From: Streptococcus sp. S784/96/1
GTDB lineage: Bacteria; Bacillota; Bacilli; Lactobacillales; Streptococcaceae
DNA length: 64,000 nucleotides
Assembly (NCBI RefSeq): GCF_902729355.1
Contig: NZ_CACVCC010000006.1
Span: forward strand, 1-64,000
Reading direction: 5' to 3'
Shown: in pieces, positions 1 to 7,925 of the stretch
Layout of the letters: each line of letters starts with the position of its first letter
Position numbering within the stretch: the stretch's first letter is position 1
Notes under the pieces: generated by a model
The model's database searches: none
Told to the model about the DNA's origin: nothing
The model's input: the letters and a program-made list of their open reading frames with translations, nothing else
Program-made: the position numbers and the translations under genes

Positions 1-210
1 TTTCTTTGGTCATTTTAAGACGGAGTGTTATGACTTGAAGGCTTACAAGACATTTGAGGAATTAGTTTATGATATTGATGACTATATCTATTTTTACAAT
101 AACGAACGATTTCAAGAGAAGCACAACAGCCTTGCCCCTCTTGAATTGAGGGACAAGGCCGTTGCTTAATCTCTTATTATTTCATTGTCCACTTGACAGG
201 GAGCAGTTCA
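1..210 (+). mobile_element. IS3-family element remnant, right end (copy A)
   Basis: Bases 2-169 read as the last 55 codons of an IS3-family (IS150-like) OrfB transposase, from FFGHFKTECYDL to the stop. The glutamate of the DDE triad lies just outside the window. The element probably ends at 210 with GGGAGCAGTTCA. The window edge cuts it. A second, more complete but broken copy lies at 5115-5819 and matches it closely, and the match continues beyond the IS end. Confidence 0.85.
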
Positions 211-585
211 TATCTCAACCTTCTCTTGTTGATAGTAATAACAGATAGACGCAATGGTTGATTGGAAATCTGCAACTAGACACTTCTTTATTTTCAAGTG
301 TCCACCTAAAATATCCACTGGATTATTCTCGCTCGTTCGTTTTCAAGCTCAAACCTAAAATAGTCCACCTGACTATTTTAGTACCACGAAATCATTAGCT
401 GCTATCCTATATAAATGAGATGAACATTGTTCGTCTCATTTCCAACCTCCAAACATTTCGGAGACACTTGGAGATGTGCGGATGTGGAAGTGAAACTGTC
501 CAGTGGACACCTTCATCCTGAGCTTAGAAATAAAATATCGAAGGGGAGTAAAGACTTCGAAATCATGACTTCTGCCACTCCCTTT
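211..585. repeat. Intergenic repeat block shared with 5820-5978
   Basis: No gene is visible. Bases 211-410 repeat the sequence after the second IS copy with scattered differences. The stretch holds inverted repeats: GACACTT/AAGTGTC near 280-302 and CTAAAATAG/CTATTTTAG near 355-380. A further imperfect hairpin (GAGATGAAC/GTTCGTCTC) lies near 416-440. At 541-590 GGGGAGT and ACTCCC pair across a T-rich end. This could be a weak terminator for rightward transcripts. Confidence 0.6.
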
Positions 586-825
586 TTACTTTTCATCAAT
601 AACTAAGCGGACTTTCTTGCCTGAGGTTGGCACCGAATAAACAATAGCTCTAATCGCTGTAATCGTACGTCCTTTTTTACCAATAACACGCCCAATATCT
701 TGTGGGTCTAAACTTAGATGATATTCCAAAAATTCTGGAGTATCTTCAATTTTAATAGTTAAATTATCTGGTTGTGAAATCAAAGGTTTCACAATAGCGA
801 TAATGAGGTTTTCGATGGTATCCAT
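586..825 (-). CDS. khpA: KhpA-type KH-domain RNA-binding protein
   Basis: A 79-residue single KH domain protein. The GxxG-type loop is visible as VIGKKGRTI (about residues 43-51), which is the RNA contact of KH folds. In streptococci KhpA pairs with KhpB/EloR and acts in control of cell elongation and division. The gene follows rpsP by 20 bases on the same strand, the usual rpsP-khpA (ylqC) order in Firmicutes. The ribosome binding site is weak (AAGAG), so translation may rely on coupling to rpsP. The length is typical for the family. Confidence 0.93.
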   Translation of the reverse strand: MDTIENLIIAIVKPLISQPDNLTIKIEDTPEFLEYHLSLDPQDIGRVIGKKGRTITAIRAIVYSVPTSGKKVRLVIDEK

Positions 826-845
826 AGGCTCTTGTCACTCACTTA

Positions 846-1118
846 TTATTTTGAAAATTTTTGTTCGTGGAATTTCTTCATAACACCAGCTTTTGAAAGG
901 ATGTTACGAACTGTATCAGATGGTTGTGCACCTTTAGCCAACCAGTCAAGAACACGGTCTTCTTTAACTGTGATTTGGTTTTCTTCAACAAGTGGATTGT
1001 AAGTACCAACAGTTTCGATGAAACGACCATCACGGGGTGCACGTGAATCTGCAACATTAATACGGTAGAAAGGTTTTTTCTTAGAACCCATACGAGTTAA
1101 ACGGATTTTTACTGCCAT
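846..1118 (-). CDS. rpsP: 30S ribosomal protein S16
   Basis: The 90-residue product carries the S16 signature at its N terminus ([18 protein letters not shown]) and the conserved [11 protein letters not shown] stretch. S16 sits in the body of the 30S subunit and is needed for its assembly. The gene heads the rpsP-khpA unit. Its promoter (TTGACA, 16 bases, TATACT, at 1183-1210) lies upstream and borrows its -35 box from the terminator hairpin of the neighbouring TVP38-like gene. Confidence 0.98.
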   Translation of the reverse strand: MAVKIRLTRMGSKKKPFYRINVADSRAPRDGRFIETVGTYNPLVEENQITVKEDRVLDWLAKGAQPSDTVRNILSKAGVMKKFHEQKFSK

Positions 1119-1182
1119 TTTATATAAAGTCTCTTTTCTTTTTTATTATGGTCAATAGCAGAGCTACTAACTTACTCTAACT

Positions 1183-1210
1183 AGTATATCACATAAAAAA
1201 GAGATGTCAA
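1183..1210 (-). promoter_or_regulatory. rpsP promoter
   Basis: On the minus strand TTGACA (1205-1210) and TATACT (1183-1188) are 16 bases apart. The -35 hexamer lies in one arm of the terminator hairpin at 1201-1229. Confidence 0.75.
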
Positions 1211-1230
1211 GAAAAAAACTTGACACCTCT
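1201..1230 (-). terminator. Intrinsic terminator after the TVP38-like gene
   Basis: GAGATGTCAAG and CTTGACACCTC form an 11-bp stem with one mismatch and an A/T loop. On the minus strand a run of T follows. It closes the macAB-like operon just before the rpsP promoter. Confidence 0.8.
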
Positions 1231-1238
1231 TAAAATTT

Positions 1239-1853
1239 TTAAAATATTTTTTCTAGCCACTGTCCACCATAAATCCAAAAATAACTATAAGTTACAATGG
1301 AAATTGGTTTACATATCAGAATAATTCTAAGAAATTTGTAGTAAGGCATACTAGATAGACCAGTTACCATTACCATAATGTCTGCTGGTGCCATAGGCGA
1401 TAACATATTTAAGATGAAAAATCGTTCGTAAGTTTTTGAACTGAGATGTTTCTCATACTTCAATAGATGTTTCTCATTAACAAACAACAAAATAAAGGGA
1501 CGGCCGTATTCTTTGACTAAACAAAATAAAATGATGGAGCCTAGCGATAAGCTGATATAGTTCAGAAATAGTCCCCACCAAAAGTCAAATGCCATAAATC
1601 CAATAACTGTTGTCACACCTCCTGGAATAATAGGTACAACAACTTGAATCACTTGAATCAGAAAAAAGCAAAAACTACCAATAATCATGTGATCTTTTAT
1701 CAGATTCGCAAGTGCATCTGGGTTTTCAAAAATCTTCAAACCTCTGACAAGATAGCCAACTAACACAACCGATAGAACGACCGCTATAATACCAATAATC
1801 TTAAAAATTTTCTGATAGCGATAGTAACGCTTTGGATCAATTTCTTTACTCAT
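1239..1853 (-). CDS. TVP38/TMEM64-family membrane protein
   Basis: About 204 residues with several membrane segments and the SNARE-associated/VTT-type core: PIIPGGVTTVIGFMAF near residues 75-90 and LNMLSPMAPADIMVMVTGLSSM near 150-170, the conserved NxxP...D pattern of the DedA/TVP38 superfamily. Such proteins are implicated in lipid scrambling or membrane homeostasis. The role here is unknown. I start at the ATG at 1853 (preceded by GAGG) rather than the TTG at 1868. The start overlaps the end of the permease gene by 8 bases, so the two are probably translationally coupled as the last gene of the exporter operon. Confidence 0.8.
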   Translation of the reverse strand: MSKEIDPKRYYRYQKIFKIIGIIAVVLSVVLVGYLVRGLKIFENPDALANLIKDHMIIGSFCFFLIQVIQVVVPIIPGGVTTVIGFMAFDFWWGLFLNYISLSLGSIILFCLVKEYGRPFILLFVNEKHLLKYEKHLSSKTYERFFILNMLSPMAPADIMVMVTGLSSMPYYKFLRIILICKPISIVTYSYFWIYGGQWLEKIF

Positions 1854-3072
1854 AACGTAGAGCCTCAATTGGATCTAATTTACTTGCTTTATTGGCAGGT
1901 AACAATCCAAAAATAATACCAATTGCAGCAGAGAAAGCTATTGCAACTCCCGCAACATCAAGTGACACAGAAGCATTTGGTAATTGCAAAGCATTTCCCA
2001 TAGCACCTACAGCTAAATAAGCCAGACAAAGTCCGATAAAACCTCCTAAAACAGTCAAGACAACTGCCTCAATCAAGAATTGAGTAAGAATTTTTCCACG
2101 TGTTGCACCCAGAGCCTTACGAAGACCAATTTCTCGAGTCCTTTCAGTAACAGAGACCAACATAATATTCATCACTCCAATGCCACCTACCAATAATGAA
2201 ATTCCAGCAATAGACCCAATAACTGTTGTCATAATACCAAATTGTGTATTAATTTCGTTAAGAATCTCCGTAGTATCCGCAACAGTGTATTCACCATCCT
2301 TAACTTGAGAAAGACGTGTTAAGTAAGCACCAGCTTTTTTTCCTAACTCTTGACTAAGTGTCACATCATTAACATGAAAATAAATCATATCATTTTCAGG
2401 AGCACCAAATTCATAGGCAACTTGAGTATTAGTCATAACTGCTAATCCTGTAAGTCCATACATTCCTACTACATTGACATCAGTTTTAAAAACTCCTACA
2501 ACCAAGTAATCTTTATTGTCTAGATTAACAACTTTGTTCAAAGCATTATTGTATTTTCCCTTACCAAACAATTCATCAGCCATCACTGTATCCAACATGA
2601 TAATGCGAGAAAAGTTTTGATAGTCAGTTTCTTTGAAGGCACGTCCTGCAATAATATCATATTCCTTGATTTTAAAATAATCAGCGCTTACACCAGTTAC
2701 CTGAGCATTCTTTATCGTCTTCTTCCCATAATAGATACTGCCACCCGTATTATTCGTTGTATAATAGGCCGAAATACCATGAATATTATCAACAATCTCC
2801 TGTAACCATTCATCTTTAATCGGAGTATTAGCCATTGTAGTACCACCATAAAAGGCAGCATATGGGTTTTCCTCTTCCCCTTTGGGTTGATAATAGAGCT
2901 GAACGATCTTTTTATCACCTGTAAAACTGTCAGTCACACTGGTTTTCATTGCATTTCCAAGCCCCATGATAATAACAACAGCAGCAACACCGATAATAAT
3001 TCCTAACATGGTTAAAATGGACCGCATTTTATGGCTAAGGACAGAGCTAATTGCAAATTTCCAATTTTCCAT
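1846..3072 (-). CDS. MacB/FtsX-type ABC transporter permease
   Basis: A 408-residue permease with one N-terminal membrane helix (about residues 18-40), a large extracytoplasmic MacB_PCD domain, and three C-terminal helices with the FtsX-family signature ERTREIGLRKALGAT before the second helix. It forms the membrane part of a MacAB-like tripartite exporter with the ATPase and adaptor encoded just upstream. In Gram-positive bacteria such systems export peptides or antimicrobials. The substrate cannot be read from the sequence. The gene lies 8 bases after the ATPase gene. Confidence 0.92.
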   Translation of the reverse strand: MENWKFAISSVLSHKMRSILTMLGIIIGVAAVVIIMGLGNAMKTSVTDSFTGDKKIVQLYYQPKGEEENPYAAFYGGTTMANTPIKDEWLQEIVDNIHGISAYYTTNNTGGSIYYGKKTIKNAQVTGVSADYFKIKEYDIIAGRAFKETDYQNFSRIIMLDTVMADELFGKGKYNNALNKVVNLDNKDYLVVGVFKTDVNVVGMYGLTGLAVMTNTQVAYEFGAPENDMIYFHVNDVTLSQELGKKAGAYLTRLSQVKDGEYTVADTTEILNEINTQFGIMTTVIGSIAGISLLVGGIGVMNIMLVSVTERTREIGLRKALGATRGKILTQFLIEAVVLTVLGGFIGLCLAYLAVGAMGNALQLPNASVSLDVAGVAIAFSAAIGIIFGLLPANKASKLDPIEALRYE

Positions 3073-3080
3073 AACTCCTC

Positions 3081-3791
3081 CTAATCTATTCTAACACTTT
3101 CAGTAGTGTCTGCAGTAATTTCACCATCACGAATGACTATTTTTCGTGTAGCATAATCAGCAATTTCAGGCTCGTGAGTAACCATAATGATAGTTTTGCC
3201 TTCACGATTCAGCTGTGTTAAAAGATCCATTATCTGCTTTCCAGTCCTCGTATCAAGTGCTCCTGTAGGTTCATCCGCTAAGATGATGGATGGACTATTG
3301 ACCAAAGCTCTAGCAATCGCCACACGCTGTTTTTGTCCACCCGAAAGTTCAGATGGTAAATGTTTGCGACGTTCACTCAATTCTACTTTTTCCAGAAAAG
3401 CTTGTGCCAATTCGCGACGTTTATTAGCACCTACACCGGCATAAATTAACGGCAATTCAACATTTTCTTGAGCTGTTAGTTTTGATAAGAGAAAGAATTG
3501 TTGAAAGACAAAACCAATTTCATCATTTCTAACCTGAGCTAACCTTTTCTCACCTAACTCCTCAACTGCTGTCCCTGATAAATGATAGGTTCCAGAAGTT
3601 GGACGGTCAAGAAGACCGATGATATTCATAAGTGTTGATTTACCAGAACCAGATGGTCCCATAATAGCTACAAATTCACCCTCATAAACAGTCAAATCAA
3701 TTTCTTTTAAAACTTGTAGCTCTTCCTCACCATTACGATAAGACTTGGTAATACCAGACAAAGACATCAATTCTTTTTGATTACTTGTCAC
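3081..3791 (-). CDS. MacB-type ABC transporter ATP-binding protein
   Basis: 236 residues with all ABC ATPase motifs intact: Walker A GPSGSGKST (about 45-53), signature LSGGQ, Walker B IILADEPTGALD and the switch histidine in MVTHEPEIA. This is the LolD/MacB subfamily that drives MacB-type permeases by a mechanical cycle. The gene overlaps the end of the adaptor gene by 11 bases and is followed by the permease, so all three are expected to be co-expressed in fixed ratio. Confidence 0.95.
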   Translation of the reverse strand: MTSNQKELMSLSGITKSYRNGEEELQVLKEIDLTVYEGEFVAIMGPSGSGKSTLMNIIGLLDRPTSGTYHLSGTAVEELGEKRLAQVRNDEIGFVFQQFFLLSKLTAQENVELPLIYAGVGANKRRELAQAFLEKVELSERRKHLPSELSGGQKQRVAIARALVNSPSIILADEPTGALDTRTGKQIMDLLTQLNREGKTIIMVTHEPEIADYATRKIVIRDGEITADTTESVRID

Positions 3792-4992
3792 TAGAAGTCA
3801 CCTCAGTTTCTTCGAAGGTTTTTGTGTTCTCTAATTTTTGATTGGATTTTAAAGAACTGTCAGGATTTACAACAATAGTTTGCCCTGCTGTTACCCCCGA
3901 TGCTATCTCTTGAGAAACTGCATCAGCATTTCCAACCGCAACTTCTACTTTTGAAACTTTTTTACTTTTATCATTCAAAATCCATACATAGGATTTATCG
4001 CCATCTACAACGACAGCAGTTAAGGGTACTAATAAACTTTTCTGGTCATTAACAACCTCAACTGATACCGAAAAACCTTGTTTAAGTTCAGCAATATCAC
4101 TCGTAATTTCTGCTTTATAGGCGTAACTAGCTCCAGATGATGTGTTGCCTGCTGTACTTGTGGAACTAACGTTTTGAGTAGGATAGTTTGAAATATAAGT
4201 AATTTTACCAGCCCATTCTTTGTCTGGATAGACTTTAGATTTCATTTTGACTGTTTGACCCACCTTAATATTAGCTAAGTCATATTCAGTTAAACTACCT
4301 TCAACTTGTAATTTCCCTTCACTAGTCACATGTACTAGAACTTGACTTTCTTTAGATGATGGATCAATATTGTTATCAATTTCAACAACGGTTCCTTCGA
4401 CATCACTGAGTAAAGCCGTTTCATTTAAAGCTGTTTGGGCCTTAGCCACCTGAGCCTCTGCAGAGGCATAAGCTTCATACAAGGTTTGCAGTTGATTTTG
4501 ATAGTCTGCATTAGCCTGAGCTGTTGGGTTGACTGTGGTAAATTCTCCAGTTTTTTCATCAACCACCGTTGTTGCTTGTGGCACACCATATGTCATTAAT
4601 TGATTAATATCACGACCAACTTTATTAAGTCCACGAACAGCCTCATCATAAGATGCTTGCGTAATTGTTGTGTCATATTGGACTAGTTGTTGACCTGCTA
4701 CTACCTTATCTCCGACTGCAACCGTAACTGAAGCGCTTGTTCCCTTACTAGGATCAAAATACACATATTGCTCAGATTGAGCTTTAACAGTTCCAGATAA
4801 AAGTGTTGAAGAAGCTAACATTCCCTCATTGACAATTGAGGTTTGATAAGTTTTTTGTTCTTTGGAACCACTACCCACAGTTGAAGCCATATAGGCATAA
4901 CCACCTGTAACTAGGATAATTAGTCCAGCTATACCACCTCCAATTGTCTTTTTATTCAAAAATCTCTTTTTATCTTTTTTACGTGCCATCAT
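3781..4992 (-). CDS. Efflux RND/HlyD-type adaptor subunit of the MacAB-like exporter
   Basis: 403 residues. A basic start (RKKDKKRF) and one membrane helix (about residues 17-36) anchor it outside the membrane. A biotinyl-lipoyl-like domain (VAVGDKVVAGQQLVQYD), a coiled-coil hairpin (about 115-190) and a beta-barrel with YPDKEWAGKITYI follow. This is the MacA/HlyD adaptor layout of Gram-positive three-part exporters. Two ATG codons stand in tandem (4992 and 4989) after AAAGG. The second has the better spacing. The gene heads the operon adaptor-ATPase-permease-TVP38 and has a strong promoter with a palindrome inside it (5025-5053). Confidence 0.92.
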   Translation of the reverse strand: MMARKKDKKRFLNKKTIGGGIAGLIILVTGGYAYMASTVGSGSKEQKTYQTSIVNEGMLASSTLLSGTVKAQSEQYVYFDPSKGTSASVTVAVGDKVVAGQQLVQYDTTITQASYDEAVRGLNKVGRDINQLMTYGVPQATTVVDEKTGEFTTVNPTAQANADYQNQLQTLYEAYASAEAQVAKAQTALNETALLSDVEGTVVEIDNNIDPSSKESQVLVHVTSEGKLQVEGSLTEYDLANIKVGQTVKMKSKVYPDKEWAGKITYISNYPTQNVSSTSTAGNTSSGASYAYKAEITSDIAELKQGFSVSVEVVNDQKSLLVPLTAVVVDGDKSYVWILNDKSKKVSKVEVAVGNADAVSQEIASGVTAGQTIVVNPDSSLKSNQKLENTKTFEETEVTSSDK

Positions 4993-5024
4993 ATTTTCCT
5001 TTTATGTATTTATTATGTAATACA

Positions 5025-5053
5025 ATGATATCTTTTAAAAGATAACTTGTCAA
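5025..5053 (-). promoter_or_regulatory. Promoter of the MacAB-like operon with internal palindrome
   Basis: On the minus strand TTGACA (5048-5053) and TATCAT (5025-5030) are exactly 17 bases apart. The spacer contains the perfect 16-bp palindrome TATCTTTTAAAAGATA (5029-5044), which overlaps the -10 box. This is the placement of a repressor operator. No regulator gene is adjacent. Confidence 0.7.
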
Positions 5054-5114
5054 GTTTTACCTGTATTGATTATACAATGAATACAAGATAATACACTTAC
5101 AGTTTTGTAAGAAA

Positions 5115-5819
5115 AAGAGGTTGGGACAATCTGAGGAGACAAATCGAACACTATTAAAAACCATCAAGGAACTCCATACCAAACGCAAGGGAATTTTAGG
5201 CTACCGTCGAATGACGCGAGCTGTCAATCGGAAACTTGGAACAACTTATAACAAGAAGCGAATTCGTCGCTTAATGCGTATCCTTGGTATCTCATCAATT
5301 ATCCGTCGTTCTCGAAACTATTGCACGAAGACTAGTTTTGTGACTATCGAAGAGAATCTTCTCAATCGAGAGTTCACAGCTCAAGCCCCTAATCAAAATG
5401 GTGTACAGATGTGACTTTCTTACCGTATGGACAAGGTTGTAAAGCTTATTTAAGTGCTATTAAAGACCTTTATGATGGTTCTATCGTGGCTTACCCTATC
5501 AGTAAGCATAATGACAATCCTCTTGTCATGGAGAACCTAAGAAAGGCTATCAGATGACACGCTCTATGTCACGAGTTGGTAAATGCATTGACAATGCGCC
5601 AATTGAGAGTTTCTTTGGTCACTTTAAGACGGAGTGTTATGACTTGAAGGCTTACAAGACATTTGAGGAATTAGTTTATGATATTGATGACTATATCTAT
5701 TTTTACAATAACGAACGATTTCAAGAGAAGCACAACGGCCTTGCCCCTCTTGAATTGAGGGACAAGGCCGTTGCTTAATCTTTTATTATTTCATTGTCCA
5801 CTTGACAGGGAGCGGTTCA
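5115..5819 (+). mobile_element. Degraded IS3-family element (copy B)
   Basis: The element has lost its left end and orfA. It begins within orfB and runs to the right terminus GGGAGCGGTTCA at 5819. It matches copy A at 1-210 from 5610 on. It cannot move by itself because the transposase is broken twice. Confidence 0.8.
5121..5778 (+). pseudogene. IS150-group transposase OrfB, broken
   Basis: The N-terminal part shows the HTH_21 region (ELHTKRKGILGYRRMTRAV). One A is missing in a run of A near 5397, which moves the frame from PNQN to a different end. In the right frame the sequence goes on as TDVTFLPYGQGCKAYL, with the first catalytic Asp. At about 5551 an internal deletion removes the segment that would hold the second Asp (HSDRGSQY region). 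The C-terminal part, with the Glu in APIESFFGHFK, follows to 5778. Two of three catalytic positions remain, so the product is inactive. Confidence 0.88.
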
Positions 5820-6087
5820 AAAAATATCTCAACCTTCTCTTTGTGATAGTAATAACAGATTGGCGCAGTGGTTGATTGGATGACCGTAACTGGACACTTC
5901 TTTCATTTTCAAGTGTCCACCTAAAATAGTCCACTGGACTATTTTAGTACTAAGCAATCGTTAACGGCCATCCTAATCAACTGTGCGGAGGTGGGACGAC
6001 AAAATCGAAATCGTCTTTTTTGACGATTTAACGATTTTTGTCCGACTCTCTATTTTGCATATTTTTGGCAGGTTAGTATCAACTACT
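5820..6087. repeat. Hairpin-rich intergenic repeat after IS copy B
   Basis: Bases 5820-5978 repeat the flank of copy A. They contain GGACACTT/AAGTGTCC and the near-perfect palindrome CTAAAATAGTCCA-C-TGGACTATTTTAG (5921-5948). At 6003-6055 a second, long imperfect hairpin (AAATCGAAATCGTC with GACGATTTAACGATTT) lies behind oadB on the minus strand and may end that operon, although no clear T run follows. Confidence 0.6.
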
Positions 6088-7218
6088 TTACCCAAAGAAG
6101 GCTAAAAGTGCACCCGCAGCAATGGCAGAGCCAATCACGCCTGCCACATTTGGTCCCATGGCATGCATCAAAAGGAAATTACTGGAATCCTCCTCTTGAC
6201 CAACTTTTTGAACCACACGCGCAGCCATTGGAACCGCAGAAACACCCGCAGCACCAATCATTGGATTGATTTTTTTACCAGACAATCGGTACATCACTTT
6301 TCCGAAAAGTACACCACCGGCTGTACCAATAGAAAAGGCTAACAGTCCAAGAGCAATAATTTTCAACGTTGTTACAGACAAAAATAGCTCTGCATTTGCC
6401 TTAGCACCAACTGTTAAACCAAGGATAATCGTCACACAATACATGAGCGTATTTTGCAAATTATCAACAATCTTTGGAACAATCTTAATCTCACGAACCA
6501 AGTTACCTAACATTAGACATCCTACTAAAGTTGTCGCACTAGGGACCATCAGACTAACAAAAATCGTAACGACGATTGGGAATATAATTTTTTCCGTTTG
6601 TGAAACCGGACGTGCTTGAACCATCTTCGTTTTACGTTCTTCTTCCGTTGTCAGAGCTCGAATAATCGGCGGCTGAATAATTGGTACCAAAGCCATATAA
6701 GAATAAGCTGCTAAGGCAATGGTGGCAAGTAAATCTGGTGCCAAACGTGTTGTCACATAAATAGCGGTCGGTCCATCAGCTCCACCAATAATACCTACAG
6801 AAGCTGCTTCTTGGGGAGTCATGCCAAGTACAATTGCGAAGAAGAATGCTGCAAAAATACCAAGTTGCGCTGCGCCACCAAGTAAAATGGTTTTAGGGTT
6901 TGCAATTAGCGGTCCAAAATCTGTTGAAGCGCCCAGACACAAGAAAATAAGTGGAGGGTAAATTCCAAGGTGAGTTCCTTGATAAAGGTAGTATAAGAGC
7001 CCCCCAGGATTACCACCTTCTGGATGGGCCATTAGACCTCCAAGTGGTAGATTGACCAAGAGAATACCAAAAGCAATCGGAACCATCAAATAAGGTTCAT
7101 ACTCTTTTTTTATTCCTAAATAGAGAAAGACTAAAGCCAGAGCTATCATAACCATGTGTTGCCAAGTCATGTTAGCAAATCCAGAGGTTTCAATCATTTG
7201 ATTGATTACTTCTAACAT
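6088..7218 (-). CDS. oadB: Na+-translocating decarboxylase beta subunit (OadB type)
   Basis: 376 residues, strongly hydrophobic with about nine membrane segments. It carries the family signature GIIGGADGPTAIYVT (about 143-157), which holds the aspartate involved in Na+ and proton movement, and a second conserved block GPNVAGVIGSAIAAG near the C terminus. Beta subunits decarboxylate carboxybiotin and pump Na+ outward. It is the last gene of a four-gene unit (carboxyltransferase, gamma, biotin carrier, beta). The same subunit type serves oxaloacetate, methylmalonyl-CoA and glutaconyl-CoA enzymes. The oxaloacetate assignment rests on the OadA-type carboxyltransferase. Confidence 0.93.
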   Translation of the reverse strand: MLEVINQMIETSGFANMTWQHMVMIALALVFLYLGIKKEYEPYLMVPIAFGILLVNLPLGGLMAHPEGGNPGGLLYYLYQGTHLGIYPPLIFLCLGASTDFGPLIANPKTILLGGAAQLGIFAAFFFAIVLGMTPQEAASVGIIGGADGPTAIYVTTRLAPDLLATIALAAYSYMALVPIIQPPIIRALTTEEERKTKMVQARPVSQTEKIIFPIVVTIFVSLMVPSATTLVGCLMLGNLVREIKIVPKIVDNLQNTLMYCVTIILGLTVGAKANAELFLSVTTLKIIALGLLAFSIGTAGGVLFGKVMYRLSGKKINPMIGAAGVSAVPMAARVVQKVGQEEDSSNFLLMHAMGPNVAGVIGSAIAAGALLAFFG

Positions 7219-7227
7219 AGGCGCCTC

Positions 7228-7569
7228 CTAAAATGCTAAGAGCGCTTGGTCTGATTCAACCGCTTGATTTGGCGTCACCAATACTTGAGACACTGTTGCA
7301 TCAGCTGAAGCAAGGATTTCATTCTCCATCTTCATCGCTTCCAAAATAGCAACCACCTCACCTTTTTTAACAGCTTGCCCTGCTTGCACTTTAATGGCCA
7401 AAACAGTTCCTGCCATCGGTGCCTTGAGGACATCTCCAGTTGTAGCGACTGGTGCAGGTGAAGGTTCTGCCTTTGGAGCTGGACTAGATGTTGCTACCGT
7501 CTCTCCTTCCGCTAACTCACGTAATGTTACCTCGTAGATTTGACCATTTACCGTTACTTCATATTTCAT
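7228..7569 (-). CDS. Biotin carboxyl carrier protein of the Na+-pumping decarboxylase
   Basis: 113 residues: an N-terminal 20-residue beta segment, a flexible Ala/Pro linker (about 26-45, rich in SPAPKAEPSPAP) and a C-terminal biotinyl domain. The biotinylation motif AMKM is present with Lys80 as the acceptor. In many organisms this domain is fused to the carboxyltransferase. Here it is a separate gene between the gamma and beta subunit genes. It needs biotin protein ligase, which is not in the window. It shuttles CO2 from the carboxyltransferase to the beta subunit. Confidence 0.93.
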   Translation of the reverse strand: MKYEVTVNGQIYEVTLRELAEGETVATSSPAPKAEPSPAPVATTGDVLKAPMAGTVLAIKVQAGQAVKKGEVVAILEAMKMENEILASADATVSQVLVTPNQAVESDQALLAF

Positions 7570-7610
7570 CTAAATTATCCTTTCTTTTACCACATGTCAT
7601 TTAAAGCCAC

Positions 7611-7916
7611 TTACTTCTTGACAACATTTGCCACTTCAAAACGTTTACCGCTTTCCTTTTTAGAAGCAAAAGCTAGCGCTGTCAAAACAGCAACCTTAGC
7701 CAGCTCATCTTCTTCTACCAAAGCAAGACCCGTTTGTGCTGGCACTGCTGCCACAGGTAACTGAACTGCTTGAGTAGACTGTTTCGCAATGGGTGCTTGT
7801 TTTCCTAAAATCTTACCAGTTAACTGCATCATTAACATGATTCCTAGTAAGCAGATAAATACCAGTCCCATCGAAACCACCGTTACCTGTAAAATATCAA
7901 TCAGTGAATAAGTCAT
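7611..7916 (-). CDS. oadG: Decarboxylase gamma subunit (OadG type)
   Basis: 101 residues with one N-terminal membrane helix (about 12-33, VVSMGLVFICLLGIMLMMQL) and a soluble tail. Gamma subunits hold the complex together by linking the carboxyltransferase to the membrane beta subunit. In the oxaloacetate enzyme the C terminus also binds Zn. The tail here lacks an evident His-rich end, so Zn binding is uncertain. The gene sits 9 bases after oadA and before the biotin carrier gene. Confidence 0.82.
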   Translation of the reverse strand: MTYSLIDILQVTVVSMGLVFICLLGIMLMMQLTGKILGKQAPIAKQSTQAVQLPVAAVPAQTGLALVEEDELAKVAVLTALAFASKKESGKRFEVANVVKK

Positions 7917-7925
7917 CTTTCCTCC

